From assembly GCA_030549335.1 (NCBI GenBank), contig CM060191.1, positions 1,741,001-1,805,000 of the forward strand: a DNA stretch of 64,000 bases, given 5' to 3'. The translations under genes were made by a program, and so were the position numbers. Below are positions 51,942 through 63,979 of the stretch, in pieces; positions within the stretch are counted from its first letter, which is position 1; every line of letters begins with the position of its first letter. The notes under the pieces are model-generated. The model did not search any database. It had not been told where the DNA came from and worked only from the letters and a program-made list of their open reading frames with translations. Origin of the DNA: Pontederia crassipes. Taxonomy: Eukaryota; Streptophyta; Magnoliopsida; Commelinales; Pontederiaceae.

Positions 51942-54900
51942 TTAAGATGATTTCGACGCATCGGAATGAGTGGGAGATGTACATTGATCAAACTCCTGCT
52001 TGCTCTTAGACCTTTTTATCTTTGCCTTGATCCTGGACTTCGCCATGAGAGTCTGCACGGTGTTTGCGAAGTTACCAACTGCCATCACCACAAGCAGAAT
52101 TCCACTAACAATGACCTGCAACAGTACAAGAGATCACTTGGAATTTAGGACTAGAATGTTCAATCTGCCTAATCTTTGATTGCTTCAAAGGATGACAGAA
52201 ACACAGCAGACTCTACTCGAGCACAAGAGGAGATATCTTGCCTGCCATTCACAAATAACTCCTCCCCAGGCTGTGCGAAGCAATAGCATTCCAACATATG
52301 CTTCGAAACCCTGACACCAGTACATAATAAAGACAGACTTTAGATCCTCTTGCTTGATGCCAATTTTCAAATGAACAATTGATCAATATTTCAACATACT
52401 TTAGACTATCAGAACTTCATTTTTGAATGCAAACATATCTGGAGAAAGTAGGTGTTTGACAAACTAATTAAGATGGAATCTAGTCAGTGCAACCATCTTT
52501 GTTTCACTTTGGTACCTGTAAGATGAACAGCACGGGGTATAAAAGCGACAATTGTCCTTCTACACCAGCAGTTTCACCCCATACAACATCCATTCTTTTA
52601 GCCTGCCAATGTGATAATGACAAAACAGTCACATTATGCCAACCAAGGGAAGAATTACACAGAAAGGTTAATTCACAATAGAAGGGCTATACAACATAGG
52701 TTTCCATGCCGCAATCATAAAACTTCCCATTGTGTTCATCAACTCTCTAAAAAGGAACTAAATAAAGTGATAATCTGAGGTATATGCATTCATACTCAAA
52801 TGCATCCAAGATAAATCCGCCGTCTAACCAAGTGAGTTGGGCCTATATTGCAATTTGTAGCATCTTACACCCAAAAGTTCGACAATGATGTGATTTCTTC
52901 GTTTGAGAGACTATGATGCAATTAACTCTGTTAACCCCATGTTTGACGAGTAATATCTACTACCCACTGAATGTCCAAGCAGCCAGGAGGAGAAAGTTGT
53001 GAACTTTATCACTCTGTGATGTGAACATGCATGGAATTAGGGTAAGTGGGTCCGCTTTCAGAATCTGTCATATCTGAAAAAAAATACTGAAACATATTGC
53101 TTTATTTGGTTTCTTAGGAGCATCTCAAGGACAATATCAGGATATTTGAAGCTCAATTTGTACCAGAAGGATGTAAAAATTCATGTTTGAATGTCAAGCC
53201 CACCTTCCCCAAAGCAATACGTGTGTATAGCCTTTGACGTTGATATCTATTTTGTAGAAGCATGGAAACACCTTGCATCATAGCCCATGCAAGAAACAAT
53301 TGCACCCCCCTCTGCAAAAAAAAAATAAACAAGTTACTTTTAAAATGTCTCTCGAGATCATTTGAGAGTCATATAAATATGTATACCTGCTTATAAGCAC
53401 AATCAGGTTGCCCCTTTATTTCCCATGTGAGACTGATAAGTGCCATCAACATGGCACAATAATGGTGATAAATCCACCTGCATAAGCATAAAAAAGCAAA
53501 TTTACCTCCAATGCCAAAAGAGAATCTTATTCTTTAGAGAGAAACAAAAATGGATAGAAGTATCCATAGTGAATATTAAAAACATACAATCTAATACGTG
53601 AAGAAAATTTCAACTGTTGGAATGATTTAGTTCAGTGGAAAAGGAGTTCTCAAAATTAGTTCCCTAAAACACTGATCACATGAATAATTTGTTTCTCTAA
53701 TATGTATTACTAAATTAACTTTTGTTTCTTCTCAAAAGAAAAACTTGTGTTAACATACATGCATGCCCACACACACACACATGCACGATGCATGCATGCA
53801 TTCATGCATACATGTGTGTGTGACATACATAAAAAGAAAGAGAAAGATTAAGTAAGGTGCTCTCACTCACATAAAGCAGGGCGAGCGCGTGGCCCTGGCG
53901 ACCTTTCTGGCCGGTTCCTGGGCTTTATGGCTCAAGCGTAACCGGATCATTTTTTGTGGGGAGCGATGTTAGGTTGAGAGCATTGTACACCATATCTCGT
54001 TTCTTCTTCGAGAGTGGGGTTTTGGGTAGGCATTGTACATCTCTCTTTTTTTTGCCGCTCTGTTCTTGAGAGCTTCTTTTTGTACATGACATCCACTTCA
54101 TAGATATATATATATACCTGGATGACAACCACAACTTTGGTGTGTCATCCTTCTTCTCCTCAAAAAAAAAAAAGTGTCTTCTCATATGGGGATTCATATA
54201 AATCAAAATGTGATAATTATGAGGTGGGGGCCACATTATGTGAGCGGTTACAAGGTGCATTAAAAAAATTTGGATGCACCTTACTTTTTATTTTTTGAGA
54301 AAAAGACGGATGACTAGCAAGTTGGTAGTCATCCAGATCTCATTTCTCTTATTAATATTAAAATACAGATACTACATATTGTGGGTAGCACAGGAAAGGA
54401 ATTCGCACACAAGCCCTCACTATAAGGCCATATTCCACTCTCTGACTAATGACCGAAATTGGTGAATTATATTGTTGATATAACATTCAGCCCTGAAAAT
54501 TGTGCTGTAGTGTTGCATCCAAATGGCCTACAGCAATACCAGCGGCTTGGCCTGTTGATGTTTGGATCATAAGTGCAGATCACAGCATGACTATTTCCAT
54601 ACCTGAAGGATCTCCAGAACAACTACTCAGCACCGTGATAAATCCAACTTACTAAAACCCATACCTCATGAGCCACATCATGGACAAAGAATAGATCTGC
54701 AGTGCTCTCAGCAGCAGTGTGTGTCCCGGGGGCTTTCACGGGATCGCCGAGTTATCTTACTTGTACTTTTCCTTATTTTAGCCCACTTTTGTAACTTAGT
54801 CTCTTATTTTCAAGTGTCATGGCAATTTTGTAATATGGACTACAGAAAAGTGCACCCCCCTAGCTTGCCTTCCACATCACACGTCGCAAAACTACCTCCC

Positions 54901-57900
54901 GAAATGGTGGTATAGTAGAGGAGAACCCGCTAGTGCTCCCCCGAAGCCCTTTGAAATCACAATGACTAGCGGGTCTCCCCTACTATACCACCATTTCGGG
55001 AGGTAGCTTTGCGACGTGTGATGCGGAAGACAAGCTAGGGGAGTGCATTTTTCTGGAGTCCAAACAATAACAAAGCCTTATCCCACTAGGTGGGGTCGGC
55101 TACATGGATCATACGACGAAAGTACAAGGAAGTACATGGATCATACGGCTACATGGATCAACAACAAAGCATTTTTCTGGAGTCCATATTACAAAATTGC
55201 TATCGCACTTGAAAATAAAACTAAGTTACAAAAGTGGGCTAAAATAAGGAAAAGTACAAGGAAGTAAGATAACTCGGCGGTCCCGAGAAAGCCCCTGGGA
55301 CATGTGCATGTGTGTGCAAATGTATAGAGGTTCTATATAAACTTTTATCACTGAAGAAAGAATGATATTAGCATGTGCCCCTTATCATGGACATTGGTAT
55401 TTCATTAATAAAACAAAGTGATGCAATACCTACTACCATTCTAATTGGGTCAAGACTTATTGATTTCATTGCTTTGGAAGTATTGTTTTGGTGTTAACCC
55501 TGGTCTTCTCTGGCAGTATCTTGTAAGTTATGTTTGTCTCCCAAAATTGGCAGGTATATCAAATCTGTTACTTCATCTAGGTATCAAATATATCTACATA
55601 CAAAGGACAACCAGATCATGCATGAAGACCCAGGAACTTTCTCATTGAACTTCACACAGTACTAAGCAAGAAGCTAAGCCTAAAATAGCGATGTTAGTGA
55701 AAGTGTGCAACAATAGATATCTTCTCCCACACTCAATACCATCTACAAGTGGTAGCCCTATCATGTTTTTCCTTTCCAAAAAAGATGGCATAGCCATAAA
55801 TCTTGTTTCTGCGAGTGAATCTCCTCTCTCTGGTCAAGGTAAACATTATCTTGATATTGATGATATAGGTTACCTTTTTTTTCAAAATTTTGCATATCGC
55901 AGTAAGCAATTGACCACCCTGTCTGTTCAGCAGTATTATGGTTGGATGGATTTCAAAGTTCTCAATCTAGAGTTATGGACAATCGATAATCATCCAGCTC
56001 AGATGAGCATGCATCACTTCACAAAAGTAAGCTAGAAGACAGTCTCATGAAATTAAAAAAGCATATTGGACAGAAATTCAAATTCCTCGAAGAATTAATA
56101 TATCTGGAAACTCCTTATTGTTGTTTTCTTTTTAAAATTTTCCATTTACATGCCCAGATATTAAAATGTTGAAAATTAATAATAAATAATAACTAAATTA
56201 TTATCATAATTAATTGGGGTGATATGTTTAATTATATATATATGTGTATATATATATGTATGTATGTATATATGTATGTATATATACAGACACACGCATT
56301 AAAAGTACAGAAAATAAAAGGGGTGCAGGAAAGCACAATATTGTCCTTAGACAAAAAATGAAGAGAGTTATTTTTTTAGAGTGAACAGCGAGGAATATAG
56401 TTCATACCAAGGACGAATATCACTTCCATTTACTCTCAATATATTTTCTCTCAAGGCTAAACATGTGTAGAGGAATAACAGCCAAGCCTGTAAACACAGA
56501 AACAGACTTGAAATAAGAAACTCCCCAGAAGACTGCTTTAAGCAGGAAATACAGCTGTGGATGAATTTTAATCATACCAAAGCTCTGTACCTGATATAAC
56601 TGAACCGGCAGTGCTGGAAAGCATCCACTCCAGACCCAGGACCTCAACACAAGTAGAATGAATGGAAATATAAGAAACAGATACGCTGTTCTGTCCTGTC
56701 ATCAAGAAAATTATGGCATGTATATCACTTCAGCATAGCAATCATAGAACCATATTATTCTAAAGAACTGAATCAACAGTAAAAATATCATACATGATAG
56801 ATTACTAAATTTGTGTATTAAAGAAGACATGACAAAATTTTGTATTCTGATCATAGGAATAGCATAGGAAAATATGATTATTCTTTCAAATTCTATCAAG
56901 AATAAGTAGCTGAGCATAGGAAAAGTACATGATTATTCTATTCTTTGGAAGCCATAATTTTAGGTATCCCAAAGAAGCTCACGTGGCTTAGATGCCATAA
57001 TGATATGGCAAGCAGTATGTATATTACATTTTCTCAACATTCTTTATTTCTTGAAATCCAAATTAATCTTTTTTCTCAACATTTTTCTTTGGAGAGGGTT
57101 TTCACAAAACCCTTGACAAGGTACACATGAACCAATAAGTTTTTTTTTTTTTTGAGAAGGAAAAGGATGACTACCAGTTTCGGTAAGTTGATTAAGATAT
57201 ACCACATGCAAATCAGGATAAGTTTGATATGTATATCATATTATAGCAAATGTTTAAAAGTTGAAAATAACACATACAGTAGGGACCACTCGTAACAGAT
57301 ATCCAAAATGATGATTAATCTCTTCCTAGCAGTAGAGTTTTTTTGGAGCAATAGCAATTCTGTTGAGGAGGAGCTGGATAGTAGTGGTGAAATTAACTAA
57401 TATTATATCATTTGTGAACATCATGTACCAAATTATCAGAGACAACTTATAGTAAAACCCAAGAGATCATATTTATTGACGAACATTAACAAGTCTGATA
57501 TGACCGTCAAATTGACTGTTAATCATACAACAGATTTTTTCTTTAAAAAAAAATCATACATCAGATTTTATATTGTTCAACTTCTTGGATGAACATAACT
57601 TTAGTGAGTGTGTAAGAAAACTACATTCTTTTGTGAGGTGTCCTTGGACAATATCCGCACCGAGTGGGTGACACAGTCGCACCCAGTGGTTATAGGTTCC
57701 AGTCTAGAGATACCGCTTATCCTGATATAAAGTAGCATCTAGACATATTTTTGCAATATATGGAGGTGCATTGTGCGCCTTTTCGTTTCAGCATCTTCAA
57801 CAAGAAAAAAGCAGTATACACACTTGCTTACCAATGCCTGTTAGAACATTTTCATAAAGGAATGCCTCTTAGAATAATAATATATGTTATGTAGGTGAAG

Positions 57901-59437
57901 TTTCAATGAAAGACTTGTCGAACATGATGCAATCTGCATAAAAGACTGCAAGCACTGATTACCAATTTAAGTCATGAGCTATCTTGCCAAGAGAGAATAT
58001 GTAGTGACATTGTCAAAGGGAACTGTCATGATAAGTTGCTGTCTTTACTCCAATAATTTAAAACTGAAGTGATTAAAGTAAATCTATTTTGATTTTTCTA
58101 ATAATATTACACTCCATAATATTTTGATTTTTTTTTCTAACAAGGACACAAGGTTGCGACGGAAACTAGTATCCACATGAATTTTGAGATTTCAATGAAC
58201 CTACAATGATAAGACACTTTTTCTTAGTAGTCTTTTATGGGTAATTCTCTTCGTAGAGCTTAACAATTACTTAGTTTCACATAATGTGGAGATACTTAAA
58301 CAACTTAAATATAGGGAACTGGCCTTTGAACACACTGGGTTTAACAAAGCACAGGATTAATTGAATCCCATAGAAATTTTATCAAGCAAATTTGGTCACT
58401 AAATTTCACTAGTCACTGTGCATGTTTTGAATCCATCCACCGACAGAATAGGCAGTAAGATTCAATCTAGGACATGAAAAACTAAGTGCGAGAACCTACT
58501 ATATAATTAAAAAGGATTCTTGATAAACAATTATTACACAAAACTGGTATTCACACATTTCTTCATCTATCACTGAGCAGCCATGCAACCGATGCAAACC
58601 ATCCATAACAAACAATAAGCAGATAGATAACTTGGAGTTTTTCCAAGTGCCTCGGTATGTTGATGGTGAATGCAACCAACAAGATAACCAGTGTGAGAAC
58701 TTAATTAAACCCAGCAAAGCTGTCTAGCTAAAGAATTATAAAAATCATGTCATTCACCAATCTGATATCTATGAACACCCACGAAGATCTCAGAAGAACA
58801 ATGCTGATAGAAAAGACATACTCTGTAGCTGTTGTATTCTTCCTTCACTTTGAGCTGCACCTCCTTCCGTGGAGCCCGCACGTTCACCGGCCCCAGGAAC
58901 ATCTTCAAGAACCGCCCTGACATCAATAAACGGACCAACAAATTCGGATCGAACACAAAAAGAATAATGTTAAAAGGAGTTTTTCTTATATTCATCACAT
59001 TGAAAGACGACGCTATCGAAACGAAACTCTAACCATGCGCCTTGCTGGGCAGTAACGACGCAACATCGCCATCAGTAATCACGCTTCTCGTCCGGCACAA
59101 TTCCTCCTCAATCTGAAACCAACGACGGCAGCGTAAGTCCAAATCCAATCAGATAAAAGATTCGAGATCAGTTGCCAGATCGGGCGCTAACCTTTTCGGC
59201 GACCCTGGTGTCGATTCCTCCGAGGGCACCGGGGGATTTGGTTCGTTTTGGGCGGAGAGAGGACTGGAGGCGGCGGATGTCGGATTCGATGGCCAGGGCG
59301 CGCTGGCGGAGGGACTGCTCTTGTTCCCACGTCGCCGCGACGTGGGCCGCCGCGGCGTCCTGCAACTCGCGCGCGGACTCCGCCAGCCGCGCCGCCTCCT
59401 CCAGCAGCCCGCCGCCGCCCTTGAGATCGTCCGCCAT
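51942..59437 (-). CDS. TMEM120/TMPIT-like multi-pass membrane protein
   Basis: Ten exons join in frame: 59437-59192, 59112-59034, 58916-58822, 56695-56591, 56487-56408, 53477-53387, 53311-53204, 52602-52516, 52310-52242 and 52115-51942, giving 377 residues. I start at MADDLKGGGG (Kozak-like gagATGg) rather than 13 codons upstream. The first about 90 residues are a coiled coil (LAESARELQDAAAAHVAAT, EQSLRQRALAIESDIRRLQ). Then KVKEEYNSYRDRTAYLFL leads into about six membrane helices with the family's RSWVWSGCFPALPVQLYQ, SDIRPWWIYHHY and LQGFEAYVGMLLL blocks, ending in a Lys-rich tail. Mammalian TMEM120A/B are ER/nuclear-envelope proteins with a coenzyme-A-binding fold; the plant role is not known. 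The intron after exon 9 has a GC donor (CAG then GCAAGA). Introns 3 and 5 are long and repeat-rich. Confidence 0.94.
53885..54173 (+). mobile_element. LINE 3' end fragment
   Basis: About 290 bp parallel to 31500-31783 of the larger LINE: shared cgtaacc(g/a)gatcatttttt, gttgagagcattg-like, cttcttcgagagtgggg, ttcttgagagctt, cttgtacatga, then a short TA run, the hairpin (ggatgacaaccacaac, complement gtgtcatcc) and an A-rich tail. 5'-truncated. No convincing target-site repeat seen. In TMEM120-like intron 5. Confidence 0.8.
54285..54336 (-). mobile_element. LINE 3' tail remnant (second hairpin subtype)
   Basis: On the minus strand: ggatgactaccaac, short loop, tagtcatcc, then tttttctc and an A-rich tail. 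Same subtype as at 28746-28795. Confidence 0.65.
54722..55302. mobile_element. Foldback (long inverted repeat) element
   Basis: Left arm 54722-54934 (213 bp) pairs with right arm 54965-55302 around a 30-bp loop, once the 124 bp of SINE plus target-site repeat in the right arm are removed. Termini read TGTCCC...GGGACA with the longer inner match gggggctttc. Both arms share blocks such as ctaccaccatttcgg/its complement with a few differences. No transposase. Flanks tgtg on both sides could be a 4-bp target-site repeat but lie in TG-rich DNA. It resembles a non-autonomous foldback/MITE element; superfamily undecided. Confidence 0.75.
55045..55186 (-). mobile_element. Rearranged Au-like SINE inside the foldback element
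   Basis: The 18-mer gcatttttctggagtcca occurs at 55045-55062 and 55169-55186. The 106 bp between contain the SINE tail (aacaaagccttatcccacta, ggtggggtcggctacatgg) in minus orientation, followed by scrambled repeats of acatggatcatacg and a second tail-like ggatcaacaacaaa, instead of the normal 5' half. Confidence 0.75.
55303..56407. other. Left-over part of TMEM120-like intron 5
   Basis: AT-rich. The stretch about 55690-56035 is open on the plus strand but has no recognisable domain. A TA/TATG tract at 56230-56290 is a decayed microsatellite. Confidence 0.45.
56696..58821. other. TMEM120-like intron 3 (2.1 kb)
   Basis: AT-rich, with a LINE-tail remnant near 57140-57180 (minus strand, tail then ggtagtcatcc) and a small duplication at 57521-57569. 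No gene seen. Confidence 0.6.
57521..57569 (-). repeat. 13-bp insertion with near-perfect 18-bp repeat
   Basis: aatcatacaacagatttt (57521-57538) and aatcatacatcagatttt (57552-57569) differ once and flank ttctttaaaaaaa. In TMEM120-like intron 3. Confidence 0.5.
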
Positions 59438-59489
59438 CTCTTCTCCTCTTTCTCCCTCGCGCCCCGCGACAACCATGATATACTTAACA

Positions 59490-59532
59490 GATATGAGAGA
59501 GAGAGATAGAGAGAGAAAGAGAGAGAGAGGAT
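59490..59532. repeat. GA-rich tract in TMEM120-like leader/promoter
   Basis: An interrupted run of GA dinucleotides just upstream of the TMEM120-like start (a CT-rich leader on the minus strand), a composition common in plant core promoters and 5' UTRs. Confidence 0.6.
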
Positions 59533-59559
59533 TTGGCGGCGGGCGGCGGTCGCCGGTCG

Positions 59560-61905
59560 GAGAAATGGAGAATTTTTTTTATGCTGCGACGGATGCCTTT
59601 TATATTTTTTTCCTTGTTGGAACTTTATGTTATGCTAATATGCTTGGGAGTCCAATCATATTACTATACTAATTAATAGTATTTTTATTATTATAATTAA
59701 TAATATTATTAATAACTTTATATCACAAGTTATCTAATTTAATCATTTTATCATAAAAAGATGTTACAATGTGATTTCGACCATGTATTACTTTAGGGTC
59801 TATTTGGCAAACAACTAATAGAGGGATGTGATGGGATGATGTGGTGAGTGATGAAGTGGGGTGACGTGTCATTAGAAAGTCTATGTTTGGATAAAAAATT
59901 ATATAAGATGTGGAGTAGGATAATAAAAATTTTATTTGTATAAAAGTCATTTTTATCCTTCATTATATATTTAAAGTATTTATAATCGTTAATTAGGGGT
60001 GAGCATAAATCGGGACGACTCGTCGCCCTCGTCCGCACCGCTTCGGATTTTTCAAAATTTTTTCCGACCCGATGGATAATTGAGTCAGGATCGAGTCTCA
60101 TTTCTTTGACACTCCACAAGGTCGGATCGGGAATGAATCCGAGTTTTACGTCCTGACCCTATTGAATATATTATATTAATATTAAATTATTTTTAAATAG
60201 TATATTTATGTTTATTTTGAATAAAATTTTATATTTACTAAAAAGTTTTATTTAATAAAAATTATAGATAAATATGTATTCATATTAGAAAAAAAATAAT
60301 ATGAGAGAGAGGTGGTTTAATTTGGTAATAAGGAAAATAATTTAATTTGGTAATAAAAAAGGGAAAGAGGTTAATTTGGTCTAAAATAATCTATGCCTCC
60401 TCATTTTACCAATTTGGTGGAATGAAAAATGTGATGTTTAAATGACTTAACTATTTCACCTCACCCCTCTTAACTTAAATAAAAAATGTAAAACATTGTG
60501 TAACAAATTCTATTCTCTCATATTCGACCCTATCCCTTCATAACACTTAATCCAAATAGACCCTTAAAGTGATTTTAGAAATTTATGAGATCCAAAAATC
60601 AATTTTACATCTACATCGAAATTTAATAATCTCTTTTATTATCTACTTCAAACCATAATTCTTTTTTGTTTAAAAAAATGGATTTTTTTATTACCTACTT
60701 TTATAGTTTGATTGAAATCGGTACTTGATTTGGATTGGTTTTATGAAACAAAACAACTCATAATTCTTTAAAGCAGAAAACTATCCATTATTATATAAAG
60801 CATAATTTAAATAGCAGTACATTAAACTATTATATTGTCTTGGGTTTCGATTTTTATTTCTTAGCCTACTGTCATTTAAACAGGCTAAAAATAATCTATT
60901 AAATCATCTTTTAAATTTTTATCATCACATTTAATTTCTTCCAAATATAATTTAGAACTAATTTCAAATGATCGGAATTTTTTCTTTTATCAAATTCATC
61001 TAAGAACTTAGGATTTTGTAAACACAAAAATACGAAAATATAAAAAAACTTCTTATTACTCTGAAAAAATATAATATTGTACACTTTTTTTTATATCTGA
61101 GAAAAGCTTCTTATTACTCTGAAAAAGAACTATTGACTTAATTCAATAATGACGATAAATCTTAAATTATTATACTTTTTGGGTATAAATTAAATGAAGA
61201 TATAGTGAGCTACAATATTAATAAATATATTCACGTTGATTTAACAGTTCAGAGTAATATATATATTGATACATACATATATATAATAAAACTACAAAAA
61301 AAAAACTTATTATATTTTGGTAGGTAACCTTGCCAATTGATAATTCAAGGATCAGATGAACTTGGGATCCAGACTTGTAGATTTGTTGCAATTAAGTGAA
61401 ATTGGTTTGGTGGACGGGGTAAAAAACGGGGACTTGGACGGATCGGTGTCAAGTGTGTGGAGCATGCTGACTTAACCTTCCTTATTATGGATAAGGTTTT
61501 TCCTTCTTATCTCAATATTATATATATATAAAGTTGATATGCAACTGAACTAGAGAAGTTCATCTATAAAGTTCATACGTAACAGCTCATTATTAGAACA
61601 CATCTATTTTTGCAAGTGTGATAGACAATTCAGAACACATCTATAAAGGAGTTCAGTTCTTATGCAACAAAAAGCAAAACAAAGGAGTTCAAATAGGGAA
61701 AAAAATAAAGGTCTAAATTGTTCCATTTGATTATCAAGCCATGCATGTTTATCATATCCGAAACTATCAAGGTCATTTTTCAAACTAGTTGCATGATCTG
61801 ATTGCCATTTTTTGAACTATCTAGGTTGGCCCAGCTGGTTGATCTGATTATCATATCCGAAACTATCAAGGTCAGGTGCAAAGTCGGTGCGCTGGCCATA
61901 GGAAC
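59560..61905. other. AT-rich spacer
   Basis: No supportable gene. A block at about 59795-60120 and 60350-60560 includes two inverted-looking segments (ctatttggcaaac near 59810; aaatagacccttaa near 60555) that may be the ends of a decayed DNA transposon or repeat; not resolved by eye. Confidence 0.4.
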
Positions 61906-62424
61906 TTAGCTGCAGTCTCTTTGATAAGTGCTGGAATTTGCATCACTGGGACTTGGGTGATATCCTACTTGTCCATAATCATTGGAACTTCTTGGATGAC
62001 TAATTTGTTGATAAGAAGTGCTGCTACTTGCCTGATCACAGCCTTGTTGATACGAAGTGCTGCTACTCGCTTGATAGCCTTGCTGGGGATTGGGCTGATA
62101 GAATTGCTGGTGATGGTATGGACCAGCACTCGGCTGACAGAATTGTTGATATGCATCAGGACTCGGCTGATAGAATGGAACAGGACTCGGCTGAAAGAAC
62201 TGCTGATAGGAACTAGAACTTGGATGATAACCATGCAGATTATTTGGCAGAGGAAACATTAACGCATGTTGCTGCTGTTGATCTAAGCCTTCGTGAGTAT
62301 ACAAGGCTTCCGGTGCAGGATATGGATCAAGATTCATATATCCCTGCAACTCAGCAGTTCTGCTACTGCTATCAACCTGTCCATGACCTTCCAATTCATA
62401 GGAATCGTTCTTCACGTCCGTCAA
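61906..62424 (-). CDS. Gln/Pro/Tyr/Ser-rich ORF of unknown function, possibly a last exon
   Basis: Open for about 170 codons on the minus strand, ending at 61906. After an acidic start (YELEGHGQVDSSSRTAELQG) it becomes a low-complexity repeat of YQQFFQPSP, FYQPSPDAYQQFCQPS, YHHQQFYQPNPQQG and two copies of QASSSTSYQQ. No good ATG lies at its beginning (the track start is TTG), while a plausible AG (catccaag) sits just upstream at about 62432, so it may be the 3' exon of a gene whose other exons I cannot find. Such tails occur in transcription factors and RNA-binding proteins; I do not assign a function. It could equally be a pseudogene fragment. Confidence 0.4.
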   Translation of the reverse strand: MTDVKNDSYELEGHGQVDSSSRTAELQGYMNLDPYPAPEALYTHEGLDQQQQHALMFPLPNNLHGYHPSSSSYQQFFQPSPVPFYQPSPDAYQQFCQPSAGPYHHQQFYQPNPQQGYQASSSTSYQQGCDQASSSTSYQQISHPRSSNDYGQVGYHPSPSDANSSTYQRDCS

Positions 62425-62432
62425 ATCTTGGA

Positions 62433-63979
62433 TGAAGAATGCTTAATTATCAGAATGATAACACTATACATGAGAAAAATGGATCGCATGCAGGTGGGAA
62501 CAAAAAAGAAATGTCATCTCTCCACAAATAAATGTCTATTTGTAAAGATGTTAGAGTGCTCAATCGTGTCCTTTTGTGAGCCGTCAAATAATAATTGAAT
62601 GGTGCTCCATATATATGGATTACTTTTTTATTCCACTTAATTCTTATTCCCTTTATAAAATTATCCTCGTTTTTTCATTATTTGAATGCATAAGTTTTGT
62701 ATACGATTCATAAGAACACACAATAGTGATGAGAGTAGTTCTGCATTTAGTGTAAGGACAACAAATTTTGTTGTTCAAATAGTGAGAACCCTACTCAAGT
62801 TACAACAAAAACATATATTAATTATTAAAGCACTTGTTTATTAAAAGTTTCAGACATCAAAGTTAAAAGTCATTCAAGACGACATAAATTAATGGAATGA
62901 TAGTAAAGTTCATATTTAGGTAGTTTTTTTTTTATAGCCAGTAATTGCTAAGAGAAATATCATATAATTCAGTTAATCGTGTCCAGAATTTTTTTCTGCA
63001 GTGTTATTTTTGAAACTTTATTCATTTAAAAATTTAGAAAATTAATTGTGCAATTTTTTCAGTAATAATATCGAGAATATTACAGCTTCATTATTTTTCT
63101 TTTCTGTAAATTAAATTAAATGAAATTTACCAGGGATGAGTATTCCTCTCGTAGTTGGGTAAGTTTAAATTAAGGATAAAAATTAATCAGATAAGAAACA
63201 AAACAGATAGCTAAATTTTGAAATTAGATATGAAATTCTTTGAACTCTTTTGAACTCATAGATAAACTAAGACTATTTTTTCGGTGATAGATAAACTAGG
63301 ACTTTAATTTATAGATAAACTAAGATATATAAACTACGATAAAGTAAAATTAAAAGACTAGAGATAAATATTATTTATATATAACTAAATTGTAAATTAA
63401 ATATAAAATAAAAGTAAGATCATTTTAAACTCCTAAAAACCTAGAAAAGGAGTTATTTGTTATCAGGACAAAATTGTAGCAGAAATTAGCCCAAATTAAA
63501 TCATGTTATAGTTAGATAGAAGGGGAGATAGATGGTCGACAGCATAAAATGAACAAAATCAAATTTTTTTGAACTCAGAATTAATATTACAACCACGCGT
63601 TGCTAGTAATATATTTTAACTGTCTTGGAATATTAAAAGAGATCCTAGTGTCATATAAAATAATAAAGATAATTAAATATTGTAACTGGTGATAATTTAG
63701 TTAATTAATTTTTCACTTTATGTCGGATTGGACGTTAAGACTTTGTGTTGCATTAGAAATTATAAATTACTCCTAAGATAATTGGACACCTTAACTCAAA
63801 CCTATATATTAGGACATCGTCTATTTAAACTCTTTCTCTCTCTCAATCCTATTCCGTCTCTTTCTCTGTCACGTTGTCTTGGTCTCCATCTCAATAGATC
63901 AGTCGTAAGATTTCTGTCGCATATTATTCGTTCGACGATATAATTAACTATGTTGTTATTATCAGATCAATCGTAGACC
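62433..63979. other. AT-rich spacer and possible promoter
   Basis: No gene recognised. Contains repeated atagataaacta motifs around 63258-63325 and a CT-rich tract (63828-63880) that would suit a 5' leader for the start at 63980. Confidence 0.45.
63258..63303 (-). repeat. 12-bp insertion between 17-bp near-perfect repeats
   Basis: atagataaactaagact (63258-63274) recurs at 63287-63303 with one change; attttttcggtg lies between. A third, shorter copy follows at about 63312, so a local tandem array is an alternative explanation. Confidence 0.4.

Noticed and set aside
53755..53830. Run of acacacac/atgcatgc looking like a regulatory palindrome
   Set aside because: Simple-sequence CA and GCAT repeats within an intron; nothing beyond low complexity.
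54722..55302. Reading tgtg on both sides of the foldback as a certain target-site repeat
   Set aside because: Both flanks are TG-rich, so a 4-bp match is likely by chance.
55691..56035. 114-codon plus-strand ORF
   Set aside because: Within TMEM120-like intron 5, no recognisable domain, no codon bias; kept only as a note in the intron description.
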